A stretch of 6,998 nucleotides of DNA from Nitriliruptoraceae bacterium (GCA_007120565.1 SKNK01000162.1:1-6998), one strand, 5' to 3'. Shown: positions 1 to 5,356, numbered from the stretch's first letter. The notes: generated by a model from the sequence alone, not told the origin. A program made the numbers and translations.

Positions 1-528
1 GAGAGCGACCGCTACCGCCGCCTGCGGGCACAGCTCGACGAGCGGACCGAACTCGCTGATGCCGTCATGGAGCGTCAACGGGCCCCGTTCGACGACTTCT
101 TCGACCGCGCTCCCCTCGACGACTGGTTCGGGGGTTGCGTGTTCTTCGCGCTGGGTCTGCCGATCGCGTCGGACTTCGTGAAGGCGGTCGCGCCGACACT
201 GGATCCGCAGGCGGCCGCGGTGATCACCGAGGTCTTCGAGCGCGAGAACATCGAGGCCGAGGCGGTCGAGCACCTCTCCGAGTTGTTGACCGACGAGGCG
301 GCTCGAGAGCGAGCACGCGCCCTCACCGCTGATCTGCTCGGTCGAGCCCTGACCGGCTACCAGGGGGTCATGGCCGATACCGACGCCCTGAAGGTCCTGT
401 TGGACTCGGACCGTCGCGAGGGCGAGACGGGAGAGCAACGGGTCAAGCGGCTCGCGCTCGACATGCTGCAGGGTCACCGACGTCGGGTCCTAGAGCTCGA
501 ACTCGAAGATCTCGAGGACGTCACCTGA
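1..528 (+). CDS. Ferritin-like domain protein, MiaE_2-like (5' end missing)
   Basis: The reading frame is open from the first base, so the ATG at 67 is probably internal and the gene starts before the window; 175 residues are visible. The mainly helical sequence resembles the actinobacterial ferritin-like family related to tRNA-hydroxylase MiaE (MiaE_2). Matching parts are the DDWF segment near residue 40, an IASDF stretch near 58, a LDPQ..A.I..V block near 70-80, and an ALTGYQ..M.D.DAL segment near 118-133. Family members are about 220-240 residues, so roughly 50-60 N-terminal residues are missing. The substrate of this family is not established. Compared from memory with the family pattern, the His of the first ExxH-like motif is Arg (residue 4, ESDR) and the second conserved His is Ile in ENIEAE, so metal binding may be lost. 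The gene ends 54 bp from the convergent hydrolase. The family assignment is moderately sure; a real gene is very likely. Confidence 0.75.
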   Translation, partial: ESDRYRRLRAQLDERTELADAVMERQRAPFDDFFDRAPLDDWFGGCVFFALGLPIASDFVKAVAPTLDPQAAAVITEVFERENIEAEAVEHLSELLTDEAARERARALTADLLGRALTGYQGVMADTDALKVLLDSDRREGETGEQRVKRLALDMLQGHRRRVLELELEDLEDVT

Positions 529-532
529 AGCC

Positions 533-576
533 GCGGCCAGGCCGCTGGCTCGTGGATCCGCCCGGGCAACCGCCCG
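533..576. terminator. Possible bidirectional terminator between convergent genes
   Basis: Two small inverted repeats lie in the 54-bp gap between the stop of the ferritin-like gene and the stop of the hydrolase. GCGGC-CAG-GCCGC (533-545) follows the plus-strand gene. CGGGC-AACC-GCCCG (563-576) forms a hairpin for the minus-strand transcript. Neither is followed by a T tract, so this is a weak call based on position and pairing. Confidence 0.3.
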
Positions 577-582
577 AAGGAA

Positions 583-1491
583 CTACGCCGACGCCTCGAC
601 GCCGTCGGCGTCGGAATCGGCGTCGGAGTCGTCGGAGGGGGTCGGCTCGGCAGCGGTTCGTTCCGCCAGCGTCCTCTGCACCGTCAGGGAGTTGGTGACC
701 AACTCGCCGAACCCCTCGGGATCTGCGAGCAGCCAGGCATGGCCTGCTTCCTCGATGATGTCCCCTGGAGCCCCGGCAGCATCACAGATGGCGAGGAAGG
801 TGGCCTCGGGTACCACGTTGTCCTCCGAGCCCCACAGCACGGCGACCGGTAGGCCGCTCTCCGCGAGGGAGGTCAGTTCCTCTCGGAGATCCGCCTGACG
901 AGCGAGGTCGGCTGCGCGCCACAGCGAGCGGGGATTGGTCATCGCGTTGCCGACGAGGTCGCGAAGGACGACGGGCAACACCTTGCGGTAGTCACGGTTG
1001 GTGAACTCGCTCGGCAGGCGCAGGCCCCAGTCCCAGAGGGGTCGGTCCGACAGCGACCTCGTGCCGCGCCGTCCGCCGGTCTTCCACACCGAACCACCGA
1101 TGGAGTTGACGAGCACCAGGGCGCGAACCCGGTCGGGGTAGTGCCAGGCCGTCGCGGTCGCGACCGCACCGCCGAAGGAGTGCCCCACCAGGGCGACCGG
1201 CTCGTCGACGCCCAGGTGTTCGAGGAGCTGCTCGACCCACCGGGCGAGCTTCTCGAAGGTGTACTCGCCATCGAGGGGGGCGCTCTTGCCGAAGCCGGGC
1301 AGCGCGGGGGCGATCACGCGCGCTCCGGTCGCCGCGATCATCGGGAGGGCGCGGGCGTAGGAACGTGCGGTCAACCCCCAGCCGTGGAGGAACACCAACG
1401 GTGGACCCTCGCCGGCGTCGCCGTAGACGACCGGCTGGCCATCGAGCGTTGTGCGGTGCCACCGCAGTCGTACGTCATCGAGGCGCGGCAC
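583..1491 (-). CDS. Alpha/beta hydrolase with acidic C-terminal tail
   Basis: This is a soluble alpha/beta-fold hydrolase whose substrate cannot be told from sequence. In the 302-residue form starting at GTG 1491, the fold runs in order: LVFLHGWG with the oxyanion HG (36-37), the nucleophile elbow GHSFGG with Ser105, a helical cap (about 130-205), WGSEDNVVP with Asp224, and EAGHAWLL with His251. The triad is complete. The last 20 or so residues are a low-complexity acidic tail containing SDAD repeats, not part of the fold. I chose GTG 1491 because AAAGG lies 5 nt upstream. GTG 1530 adds 13 residues and has its purine-rich GGGAGAGG 16 nt away, with a small hairpin between. Upstream, the 80-residue gene is on the same strand but a hairpin separates them. 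A TAGACT sequence (1583-1578, minus strand) is a possible -10 box. The family is sure; the exact start is uncertain. Confidence 0.93.
   Translation of the reverse strand: MPRLDDVRLRWHRTTLDGQPVVYGDAGEGPPLVFLHGWGLTARSYARALPMIAATGARVIAPALPGFGKSAPLDGEYTFEKLARWVEQLLEHLGVDEPVALVGHSFGGAVATATAWHYPDRVRALVLVNSIGGSVWKTGGRRGTRSLSDRPLWDWGLRLPSEFTNRDYRKVLPVVLRDLVGNAMTNPRSLWRAADLARQADLREELTSLAESGLPVAVLWGSEDNVVPEATFLAICDAAGAPGDIIEEAGHAWLLADPEGFGELVTNSLTVQRTLAERTAAEPTPSDDSDADSDADGVEASA
604..636 (-). repeat. Short tandem 12-bp repeat encoding SDAD tail
   Basis: Two adjacent 12-bp units (604-615 and 616-627) differ at one base, and a partial 9-bp unit follows (628-636). On the minus strand they encode SDD-SDAD-SDAD within the acidic C-terminal tail of the hydrolase. 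The repeat stays in frame, so variation in copy number would change tail length without breaking the gene. Confidence 0.75.
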
Positions 1492-1632
1492 GCAGGCCTT
1501 TCGCGTCGAGATGGGGCCGCCAGACCCCACGAACGTCGCTTCGCGACCTCTCCCGGTGGGGCGTGAAGCTTCCCAGCAGTCTACCTGGCGGCCACGTCAG
1601 CGACGGGGACGTGCCGCTTCGCCGCTAGGGGA

Positions 1633-1662
1633 GGTCCCGGCATCGCCCCGCGTCGCCGGACC
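1633..1662 (-). terminator. GC-rich hairpin after the 80-residue gene
   Basis: Reading on the minus strand, immediately after the TGA at 1666-1664, GGTCCGGC pairs with GCCGGGACC. This gives an 8-bp stem with one bulged G and a 13-nt loop. No T tract follows, as is common for intrinsic terminators in GC-rich actinobacteria. It probably separates the small gene from the hydrolase downstream. Position and stem support it; function is inferred. Confidence 0.4.
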
Positions 1663-1663
1663 C

Positions 1664-1906
1664 TCAGACGCTCGACGGGACCCCGTACTTGCGTCGGAAC
1701 TCCACGCCGTCGAGCTCGTCGAGGTCGTGCTCGAGCTCGGTCTGTAGTTCGTCGGCATCGTGTTCGTCGCTGAAGGATCGTGCCCAGACCAGGGCGCCAG
1801 TGGCCGCGACCTGCAGCTGCACGTCAACGATCAGCGCGTTCTCGTACCCGGTGCGACGTCGGACCAGCACCCGGAAGTCCCGGCGGGGTGAGCCGGCCTC
1901 AGCCAC
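1664..1906 (-). CDS. Hypothetical protein, 80 residues
   Basis: I do not recognise this small soluble protein. The basic N-terminal third (SPRRDFRVLVRRRTGYENAL) leads into alternating hydrophobic segments (LIVDVQLQV, then ALVWARSF) that look like beta strands. An acidic helix-like stretch rich in Asp and Glu follows (about residues 46-68), and the end is EFRRKYGVPSSV. There is no signal peptide or membrane segment and no Cys or His cluster. The frame stays open upstream to 2173, but GTG 1906 is chosen because GGGAGG sits 5 nt before it and the upstream sequence has no protein-like character. Third codon positions are strongly G/C, supporting real coding, and overlapping frames on the other strand are Ser/Arg-rich shadows. 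It is divergent from the cobalamin adenosyltransferase across 286 bp and is followed by a hairpin, so it is probably monocistronic. Function unknown. Confidence 0.7.
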   Translation of the reverse strand: MAEAGSPRRDFRVLVRRRTGYENALIVDVQLQVAATGALVWARSFSDEHDADELQTELEHDLDELDGVEFRRKYGVPSSV

Positions 1907-1910
1907 GACA

Positions 1911-1917
1911 CCCTCCC
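1911..1917 (-). promoter_or_regulatory. Ribosome binding site deciding start 1906
   Basis: On the minus strand GGGAGGG is followed by TGTC and then GTG at 1906. This is one of the strongest Shine-Dalgarno matches in the window and is the main reason to begin the 80-residue protein here rather than at the far upstream start of the open frame. Confidence 0.65.
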
Positions 1918-1971
1918 TCGTTGTCCGTGTCGCCCGTCTGCGGGCCGCGACGATCGAGACGATCACCCCGA

Positions 1972-1984
1972 GGTTCGCGGAACC
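1972..1984. promoter_or_regulatory. Palindrome GGTTC-GCG-GAACC, candidate operator
   Basis: This perfect 5-3-5 inverted repeat lies in the divergent region between the 80-residue gene and the cobalamin adenosyltransferase, 66 bp from the start of the former. A closely related palindrome, GTTCGCGAAC, occurs at 4639-4648 in the other divergent intergenic region. An operator role is inferred from symmetry and position only. Confidence 0.25.
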
Positions 1985-2088
1985 CGAGGCTGAAGGTAGC
2001 GGCTCGGTCGCGGCCGGGTCTTGGGCAGATGTCTCATGGGGCCATCGCTGCCCATCCGACGTCCACTCAGCGCGCGGAGCGTTCCCGG

Positions 2089-2094
2089 TAGGCT
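2089..2094 (+). promoter_or_regulatory. Possible -10 box (TAGGCT) of the adenosyltransferase gene
   Basis: TAGGCT fits the TANNNT pattern of actinobacterial housekeeping promoters and lies about 100 bp before ATG 2193. It would give a leader of roughly 90 nt. No convincing -35 hexamer is visible 16-18 bp upstream, so this is a weak call. Confidence 0.3.
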
Positions 2095-2128
2095 CGCCCG
2101 ACCCTACGAGGCGGCCGACGAACCACGA

Positions 2129-2185
2129 AGCGAGGTCGACCGGGTCGACACGGCGGATGTCCGTCGCAACCACCAGCGAGGTCGA
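2129..2185 (+). repeat. 11-bp direct repeat in the leader, second copy over the ribosome binding site
   Basis: AGCGAGGTCGA occurs exactly at 2129-2139 and again at 2175-2185, 46 bp apart. The second copy contains the only plausible Shine-Dalgarno sequence (GAGG, 2178-2181) of the adenosyltransferase. The first copy overlaps the inverted repeat at 2135-2149. Confidence 0.6.
2135..2149. promoter_or_regulatory. Inverted repeat GTCGACC-G-GGTCGAC, candidate operator or leader hairpin
   Basis: This perfect 7-1-7 inverted repeat is 43 bp before ATG 2193 and downstream of the possible -10 box. As DNA it could be a repressor site. As RNA it folds as GTCGAC-CGG-GTCGAC, and its TCGACC could alternatively pair with GGTCGA at 2180-2185, partly covering the ribosome binding site. 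It does not look like a cobalamin riboswitch, since the leader is too short and no B12-box-like sequence is visible. Confidence 0.35.
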
Positions 2186-2192
2186 ACAGCCG

Positions 2193-2753
2193 ATGAAGGT
2201 CTACACCAAGCGCGGCGACGACGGCACCACCGGCCTGTTGTACGGCGGGCGGGTGGACAAGGATGACCTGCGCACGACCGCCTACGGGACCGTCGACGAG
2301 ACCTGCAGCGCGCTCGGTCTCGCCCGAGCCGAGTTGGTCGATGACCACACTCGTCAACAGCTGCACGACCTGATCCTGCGGGTGCAGCGGGAGCTGTTCG
2401 TCGTCGGCGCTCAGCTGGCGACGCTCACCGAACACTGGGACCGACTTGAGCCCGGCGTCAGCTGCGTGGATGCCACGATGGTCGACGCACTCGACGAGCT
2501 CATCGATGCGTCGGTCGAGCGTCACCCCTTGCCGCAGAGCTTCGTCGTCCCGGGCGGCACCCGTGCGGCGGCGGCCCTCGACCTCGCTCGAACGGTGTGT
2601 CGGCGGGCGGAACGGCATGTGGTGGCCCTGCACCGGGCCGGCGGGTTGCCGGACGAGGCAGCCCTGCGCTACCTCAACCGGTGCGCCGACCTGCTGTACG
2701 TGCTCGCCCGCGAAGCCGAGGGAGAGCACGTCTCGTCGCGCGAGGATGCGTGA
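2193..2753 (+). CDS. Cob(I)alamin adenosyltransferase, PduO type
   Basis: This cytoplasmic enzyme transfers the adenosyl group of ATP to cob(I)alamin, giving adenosylcobalamin and triphosphate. The 186 residues match the usual length of single-domain PduO proteins, which form a trimer of five-helix bundles. Visible motifs are the N-terminal ATP-binding TKRGDDGTTGLL (5-16), YGTVDE with Asp35, SFVVPGG with Phe117 (the position that helps form four-coordinate cobalamin), ARTVCRRAER with Arg133 and Arg137, and a C-terminal LNRCADLLYVLAR (161-173). The spacing Phe117-Arg133-Arg137 equals that of the characterised Lactobacillus reuteri enzyme (112-128-132). ATG 2193 is chosen because MKVYTKRGDDG is the normal family N terminus; ATG 2157 would add 12 unlikely residues. 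GAGG at 2178-2181 is the best ribosome site but is 11 nt away. The stop overlaps the start of the BtuF-like gene, so the two form an operon. Confidence 0.95.
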   Translation: MKVYTKRGDDGTTGLLYGGRVDKDDLRTTAYGTVDETCSALGLARAELVDDHTRQQLHDLILRVQRELFVVGAQLATLTEHWDRLEPGVSCVDATMVDALDELIDASVERHPLPQSFVVPGGTRAAAALDLARTVCRRAERHVVALHRAGGLPDEAALRYLNRCADLLYVLAREAEGEHVSSREDA

Positions 2754-3631
2754 CCTTGGGCGTGGCCACCCAACGCACGGTCGTCGATGACCTGGGCACC
2801 TCCGTCACCCTGCCACGGCACCCGCAGCGGATCGTCTCCCTCGTGCCGAGCCTGTCGGAGGTGCTGTGGTGGTGGCACCTGGCGGATCGGATCGTTGGCG
2901 TCACCGAGTACTGCATCGCCCCACCACGCGCGTTCGAGGCAGCGCAGCGACTGCGAGGTACCAAGAACGCGGACGTCAGCGCGATCATCGACCTGGAGCC
3001 GGACCTGGTCGTCGCCAACGAGGAAGAGAACCGCGAGGTCGACGTCCGTCGACTGCGGGACGCCGGCATCGCGGTCTACGTCACCAAGGTGCGCACGTTG
3101 CGGGACGCCGCAACCAGCCTCAGCCGGCTCGGCGAGGCGGTCGGAGTCGGAGGCGCCGGAGAGGGGTTGGCGGCGACGTTGCGTCGCGCGAGCGACCGTG
3201 CCGGGCAACGGGGCCCGCGTCTACGCGTCGTCTGTCCGATCTGGCGCGATGGCGCCGGCAAGGGCGAGGACGAGACCTGGTGGGTGATCGGCCGCGACAC
3301 CTACGCCGCGGACCTGCTCGCCGTTGCGGGGTTCGACGTCGTCCCGGCACCAGCTCACCAGGAAACCGGCGAGGAGGGCGAGTCGCGCTACCCGCGGTTC
3401 GCGCTTCGTGAACTCGCCGACGCCGAGCCCGAGGTGATCCTGCTGCCAGACGAGCCCTACGCGTTCACCCGTCAAGACGCCGCGGAGTTCCGCGACTGGC
3501 CCGCAGCCGTCCGCCACCTCGACGGCACGGCCCTGGTGTGGTGGGGACCGAGGACCCCGGATGCGATCGGCGACCTCGACCGGCTCCGTCGGTCGATCGC
3601 CCGACGGGCCGAACGCCGGCGCCGCCGGTAG
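2750..3631 (+). CDS. BtuF-like helical-backbone solute-binding protein without signal peptide
   Basis: A 293-residue member of the class III periplasmic-binding-protein family (PF01497, as in BtuF and FecB), probably binding cobalamin or another corrinoid or metal chelate. The N-terminal lobe has QRIVSLVPSLSEVL (26-39) and VGVTEYC (49-55), then GTKNADVSAIIDLEPDLVVA (70-89) and NEEENR (90-95). The C-terminal lobe has YPRFALRELADAEPEVILLP (214-233) and a final WWGPRTPDAI (264-273), typical of the family. Nothing precedes the first lobe except about 20 soluble residues: no hydrophobic signal, lipobox or twin-arginine motif, so the protein should stay in the cytoplasm. The end is strongly basic (RRAERRRRR). 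GTG 2750 overlaps the TGA of the adenosyltransferase as GTGA, with GAGG 4 nt upstream, indicating translational coupling. No BtuC or BtuD gene is in the window. Family sure; ligand inferred from context. Confidence 0.88.
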   Translation: MTLGVATQRTVVDDLGTSVTLPRHPQRIVSLVPSLSEVLWWWHLADRIVGVTEYCIAPPRAFEAAQRLRGTKNADVSAIIDLEPDLVVANEEENREVDVRRLRDAGIAVYVTKVRTLRDAATSLSRLGEAVGVGGAGEGLAATLRRASDRAGQRGPRLRVVCPIWRDGAGKGEDETWWVIGRDTYAADLLAVAGFDVVPAPAHQETGEEGESRYPRFALRELADAEPEVILLPDEPYAFTRQDAAEFRDWPAAVRHLDGTALVWWGPRTPDAIGDLDRLRRSIARRAERRRRR

Positions 3632-3665
3632 GAGCGCCGGTCACACCCTCGGTGGCATCTCGGCA

Positions 3666-3686
3666 TCCGGCGGTCGAGCCGACGGA
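3666..3686. terminator. Possible bidirectional terminator between BtuF-like gene and panB
   Basis: In the 82-bp gap between two convergent genes, TCCG-g-CGG pairs with CCG-a-CGGA around the 5-nt loop TCGAG, giving an 8-bp stem (4+3 pairs with one mismatch inside). It has no T tract on either side. A second GC stem, CCGGCG (3616-3621) with CGCCGG (3635-3640), spans the BtuF-like stop codon. Weak call. Confidence 0.3.
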
Positions 3687-3713
3687 GACGTCGTCGGGTC
3701 AGCAGGCGGTCGG

Positions 3714-4550
3714 TCAGTAGCTGTGGTCCGCGTCGGGGAACTCGCCACCGGCGACCTCTGCCTGGAAGGACTTGACCGCGTCCGCGATCACCGAGCGAAG
3801 GTCGACATAGTTCTTGGCGAACCTCGGCGCCGGACGCGTGCTCAGCCCCAGTAGGTCGTGGAGGACCAGGACCTGGCCATCGGTGTGCGGTCCTGCCCCG
3901 ATGCCGATCGTGGGGACGACCAGTTCCTCGGTGATCTCCTGGGCGAGAGCCGACGGGACCGCCTCGAGGACGATGGCGAAGGCGCCCGCCTCCTCGAGCG
4001 ATCGTGCGTCCTCCATCAACCGTCGAGCTGAGGCGTCGTCACGACCCTGGACCCGGTAGCCGATCTGGTTCACCGACTGGGGTGTGAGGCCGAGGTGGCC
4101 CATGAAGGGCATCCCCATCTCGACCGAGCGTCGTGCCAGTTCTGCGACGGGCCCAGCCCCCTCAGCCTTGATCGCGTTCGCGCCGGTCTCTTTCAGCAGG
4201 CGGATCCCGGACCGGAGCCCTTCCTCCACATCGACCTGGTAGGAGCCGAAGGGCAGATCGGCGACCACGATGGTGTTCGGGGCGCCGCGCACGACGGCGC
4301 GGGTGTGGTGGATCATCTCCTCGAGGGTTACCGGCACGGTCGAGTCGTACCCGATGACGTTGTCGCCGACCGAGTCGCCGACCAGGATGACCGGGATCCC
4401 TACCGCGTCCAGGATCGTCGCGGTCGGGTGGTCGTACGCGGTGAGCATGGAGAAGCGCTCGCCCCGCGCCTTCATGGCCTGCAGATCACGGATCGCGTAG
4501 GGGCGGGTCCGCTCCCGCGTAGCCGGATCGTTCGCAGCATCAGAGGACAC
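3714..4550 (-). CDS. panB: 3-methyl-2-oxobutanoate hydroxymethyltransferase (ketopantoate hydroxymethyltransferase)
   Basis: PanB transfers the one-carbon group of 5,10-methylenetetrahydrofolate to 2-oxoisovalerate, giving ketopantoate, the first committed step of pantothenate and CoA synthesis in the cytoplasm. The 278-residue protein is full length. It shows LTAYD (36-40), VGDS with Asp59, ADLPFGSY with Asp98, KAEG with Glu130, GHLGLTPQSV (151-160), VLEAVP with Glu196, and GIGAG (216-220). By comparison with the E. coli enzyme, Asp59, Asp98 and Glu130 are the magnesium ligands and Glu196 the catalytic base, so it should be active. The open frame continues far upstream to 5135, but GTG 4550 is chosen because AGGAAGG lies 8 nt before it and the upstream translation is Pro/Arg-rich shadow. 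The last residues (FPDADHSY) are a normal short tail. It is convergent with the BtuF-like gene. No clear promoter is seen in the 218-bp upstream spacer. Confidence 0.97.
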   Translation of the reverse strand: MSSDAANDPATRERTRPYAIRDLQAMKARGERFSMLTAYDHPTATILDAVGIPVILVGDSVGDNVIGYDSTVPVTLEEMIHHTRAVVRGAPNTIVVADLPFGSYQVDVEEGLRSGIRLLKETGANAIKAEGAGPVAELARRSVEMGMPFMGHLGLTPQSVNQIGYRVQGRDDASARRLMEDARSLEEAGAFAIVLEAVPSALAQEITEELVVPTIGIGAGPHTDGQVLVLHDLLGLSTRPAPRFAKNYVDLRSVIADAVKSFQAEVAGGEFPDADHSY

Positions 4551-4558
4551 CGTAAGAA

Positions 4559-4565
4559 CCTTCCT
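4559..4565 (-). promoter_or_regulatory. Ribosome binding site deciding the panB start
   Basis: On the minus strand AGGAAGG is followed by 8 nt and GTG at 4550. It fixes the panB start inside an open frame that otherwise continues about 585 bp further upstream. Confidence 0.65.
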
Positions 4566-4638
4566 GCCGGCCCCGAAGGGTCCAGCGGCTGTGGGACGGT
4601 GAGGTGAAGAGTGTGCCCGGTCGCGCTGCTCGACGCAC

Positions 4639-4648
4639 GTTCGCGAAC
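4639..4648. promoter_or_regulatory. Palindrome GTTCGCGAAC, candidate operator
   Basis: This perfect 10-bp palindrome lies in the 218-bp spacer between panB and the divergent membrane-protein gene, 89 bp from the panB start. It resembles GGTTC-GCG-GAACC at 1972-1984. A palindrome of this size can easily occur by chance in a GC-rich spacer, so support is limited. Confidence 0.2.
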
Positions 4649-4756
4649 CGATCGTGGCCACCGCCCAGGAGGCCGGTCGGGGTGGGCGAGGGTCGTTCGG
4701 CCAGGGCATCATGTGAGGGTGCGATGCTTCGGCCGGTCCTGCGAGGTGCGCCGGAT

Positions 4757-4762
4757 GGGAGG
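4757..4762 (+). promoter_or_regulatory. Ribosome binding site deciding start 4769
   Basis: GGGAGG, a 6-nt spacer, then GTG at 4769. This is a near-ideal Shine-Dalgarno placement. It argues against the earlier in-frame starts at 4604 and 4724, whose extra N-terminal residues are Arg/Gly/Pro-rich and do not look like protein. Confidence 0.65.
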
Positions 4763-4768
4763 TGCTCA

Positions 4769-5356
4769 GTGGGTCGACGTTCCGGTCTCCCTGATCTGAT
4801 CGCGGTGCATCGCGACGGTCGTGCGGCCCGCGTGACGATCGAGCGGCTCTCCCGCGCCGGGGTCGATGGTGGGGCGATCTCCCTACCTGGCGAACGAGAA
4901 GTGGTGACCGCCGGCCGCTACGGCGATCGCCAGACCGACCTCGGCAGCTCGTTGGCCCTCGGTGGCCGGGTCCTGCGGGGTGCCGTGTGGGGCGTCGGTC
5001 CGGGTGCGGCCTTCGGCCTGGTCCTGTTGGTGATCGCGACGGAGCCCAGCGCGACCGTGCTGCTCGCAGGGGCGGGCGGCGGGGCGGTGCTGGGTGTCGG
5101 CATCGGGATCCTGCTCTCCCTGCTGATGATCCCAACGATGGCCAGCTCGTGGGAGCGGACGTTCGCGCCGATGCTTCCTGGCGGCGTTGCCGTGGGTATC
5201 CGGATCAACGGGCCACGAACGCTGCGTCGCGCACGGCCCATCCTGCGTCGTACCGATGTGCAGAGCGTGATGGAGGTCGTCGACCTCGACGAGTTGCCTT
5301 CCACGCCGCCTTGGGAGGCGCCGGGACCGGCGCCACCCAACGACGACCAGGTGTGA
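4769..5356 (+). CDS. Glycine-rich membrane protein with two predicted helices
   Basis: I cannot name this 195-residue protein with confidence. Residues 1-60 look soluble: a strand-helix-strand pattern (DLIAVHRDGRAARVTIERLS, then DGGAISLPG). Two hydrophobic, glycine- and alanine-rich segments follow at about 71-90 and 95-122, probably a transmembrane hairpin; the second has GAGGGAVLGVGIG spacing suited to close helix packing. After them comes a soluble part (123-195) with a basic patch (RTLRRARPILRR, 150-161) and a Pro/acid-rich tail. The order soluble domain then glycine-rich helix pair recalls general-stress-protein 17M/YflT-like proteins, but no diagnostic motif is seen. There is no cleavable signal. 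GTG 4769 is chosen on its GGGAGG site. The gene is divergent from panB and convergent with nadE, ending 20 bp from it, and third positions are strongly G/C. Real gene likely; function unknown. Confidence 0.72.
   Translation: MGRRSGLPDLIAVHRDGRAARVTIERLSRAGVDGGAISLPGEREVVTAGRYGDRQTDLGSSLALGGRVLRGAVWGVGPGAAFGLVLLVIATEPSATVLLAGAGGGAVLGVGIGILLSLLMIPTMASSWERTFAPMLPGGVAVGIRINGPRTLRRARPILRRTDVQSVMEVVDLDELPSTPPWEAPGPAPPNDDQV

Noticed and set aside
1907..2173. N-terminal extension of the 80-residue protein to 2173
   Set aside because: The extension shows no protein-like pattern, covers the divergent promoter region, and a GGGAGG site directly precedes GTG 1906.
1689..2192. Open frame extending the adenosyltransferase upstream to 1689
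   Set aside because: The sequence is Ser/Arg/Thr-rich shadow opposite the 80-residue gene, and the family N terminus begins exactly at ATG 2193.
1907..2192. Cobalamin riboswitch upstream of the adenosyltransferase
   Set aside because: No B12-box-like sequence or multi-stem architecture is visible, and the likely leader of about 90 nt is too short.
2067..2729. 220-codon open frame antisense to the adenosyltransferase
   Set aside because: It mirrors the coding pattern of a certain gene in GC-rich DNA and has no recognisable family or ribosome site of its own.
4604..4768. Upstream starts (4604, 4724) for the membrane protein
   Set aside because: The added residues are Arg/Gly/Pro-rich without pattern and would fill the panB promoter region, whereas GTG 4769 has a near-ideal ribosome site.
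4551..5135. Open frame extending panB upstream by about 195 codons on the minus strand
   Set aside because: The extra translation is Pro/Arg/Ser-rich with no PanB similarity, it overlaps the better-supported gene at 4769-5356, and a strong ribosome site precedes GTG 4550.
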